64,000 nt of DNA. Origin: Solenopsis invicta. Taxonomy: Eukaryota > Arthropoda > Insecta > Hymenoptera > Formicidae. The notes beneath the pieces are model-generated. The model searched no databases. It saw only the letters and a list, made by a program, of their open reading frames with translations, and was not told the DNA's origin. Of the stretch, positions 63,801 through 64,000 are shown piece after piece (positions within the stretch are counted from its first letter, which is position 1; every line of letters starts with the position of its first letter). Made by a program: the position numbers and the translations under genes. The stretch is taken from the NCBI RefSeq assembly GCF_016802725.1, contig NC_052675.1, positions 9,189,622-9,253,621 of the forward strand, written 5' to 3'.

Positions 63801-64000
63801 GATCATTAAACTCACCTACAGGACTATAATGGACGGTATAAGCTGTAATACTGGTATATGGTATAGACTTTGGTGGTTCCCACGAAATTAAGATTTTAAC
63901 AGGTGAAATAGCGTGACACTTTAGAGAAGTAGGTGTAGCAGGACTATTGCGCGATGTATTTACTTGGAGCCGACCAGCAGCCCAAATTTCACCCGCTGCA
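60807..64000 (-). CDS. Protogenin/DCC-family receptor, 3' part
   Basis: Twelve exons join in phase from the right edge: 64000-63816 (continues beyond), 63714-63547, 63456-63262, 63183-62999, 62923-62776, 62695-62597, 62518-62365, 62263-62130, 62042-61665, 61575-61301, 61218-61102 and 61016-60807 (TGA), about 749 aa. The product starts in the end of an Ig domain (AAGEIWAAGRLQV), then five fibronectin III repeats, each with the W in strand B (for example ILISWEPP, LNVSWEPL, INVSWTL, VRIAWEEP) and the Y-x-hydrophobic-x-V strand (YSFYVRVWNNYG, YDLRVLARTKQG, YFVMVRAATKAG). A Ser/Gly/Asn linker, a single membrane span (VILGVNISVGFIMVCLCSIY) followed by CRRK, and a cytoplasmic tail of about 180 aa with a Glu-rich patch (EEEEEQDLEG) complete it. 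Ig plus five FN3 plus one span matches protogenin/IGDCC receptors; the short tail argues against classical DCC/neogenin. Likely a cell-surface guidance or adhesion receptor; ligand unknown. Confidence 0.8.

Overview
This is eukaryotic nuclear DNA: AT-rich, intron-rich, with consensus GT-AG splice sites and many palindromic DNA-transposon remnants. The gene content (an insect-like PDSS1, an extended SDR and a DCC-family receptor) together with the repeat style points to an insect, probably a hymenopteran and plausibly an ant. The order and family are inference; no marker here fixes the species. Three host genes and one large two-gene transposon were assembled by hand by joining exons at splice sites and checking phase.

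Layout. 1-5.4 kb: no gene seen, only small repeats. 5.45-14.3 kb: a DNA transposon of 8.5-8.9 kb with complex terminal inverted repeats. It carries, on the minus strand, a ten-exon SAM-domain gene whose frame is fully open (523 aa) and, downstream, a zinc-finger/transposase gene broken by a stop, frameshifts and a deletion. I place it tentatively near CACTA/EnSpm. 14.3-30.5 kb: about 16 kb with no gene I can support, holding several palindromic MITEs, simple repeats and a diverged 450-bp duplication. 30.5-46.2 kb: PDSS1 on the plus strand, six confident exons plus one tentative first exon, with large introns full of MITEs and a 141-bp tandem repeat; one intron holds an unexplained exon-like ORF. 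46.2-50.2 kb: noncoding, with a near-perfect 379-bp palindrome. 50.2-51.9 kb: GC-richer promoter-like DNA made of inverted and tandem copies of one segment around a palindromic core. 52.5-54.6 kb: a seven-exon extended SDR (NAD-dependent epimerase-like), 368 aa, plus strand. 54.6-60.8 kb: tail-to-tail 3' interval with no supported ORF. 60.8-64.0 kb: the 3' half of a minus-strand receptor (end of an Ig domain, five fibronectin III domains, one membrane span, about 180-aa tail), protogenin/DCC-like, running off the right edge.

The host genes do not form a pathway: PDSS1 makes the ubiquinone side chain in mitochondria, the SDR is probably a cytosolic oxidoreductase of unknown substrate, and the receptor is a neural or adhesion-type surface protein. 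The most unusual content is the transposon with an intact accessory gene beside a dead transposase, the segmented ends of that transposon, and the palindrome-rich promoter at 50-52 kb.
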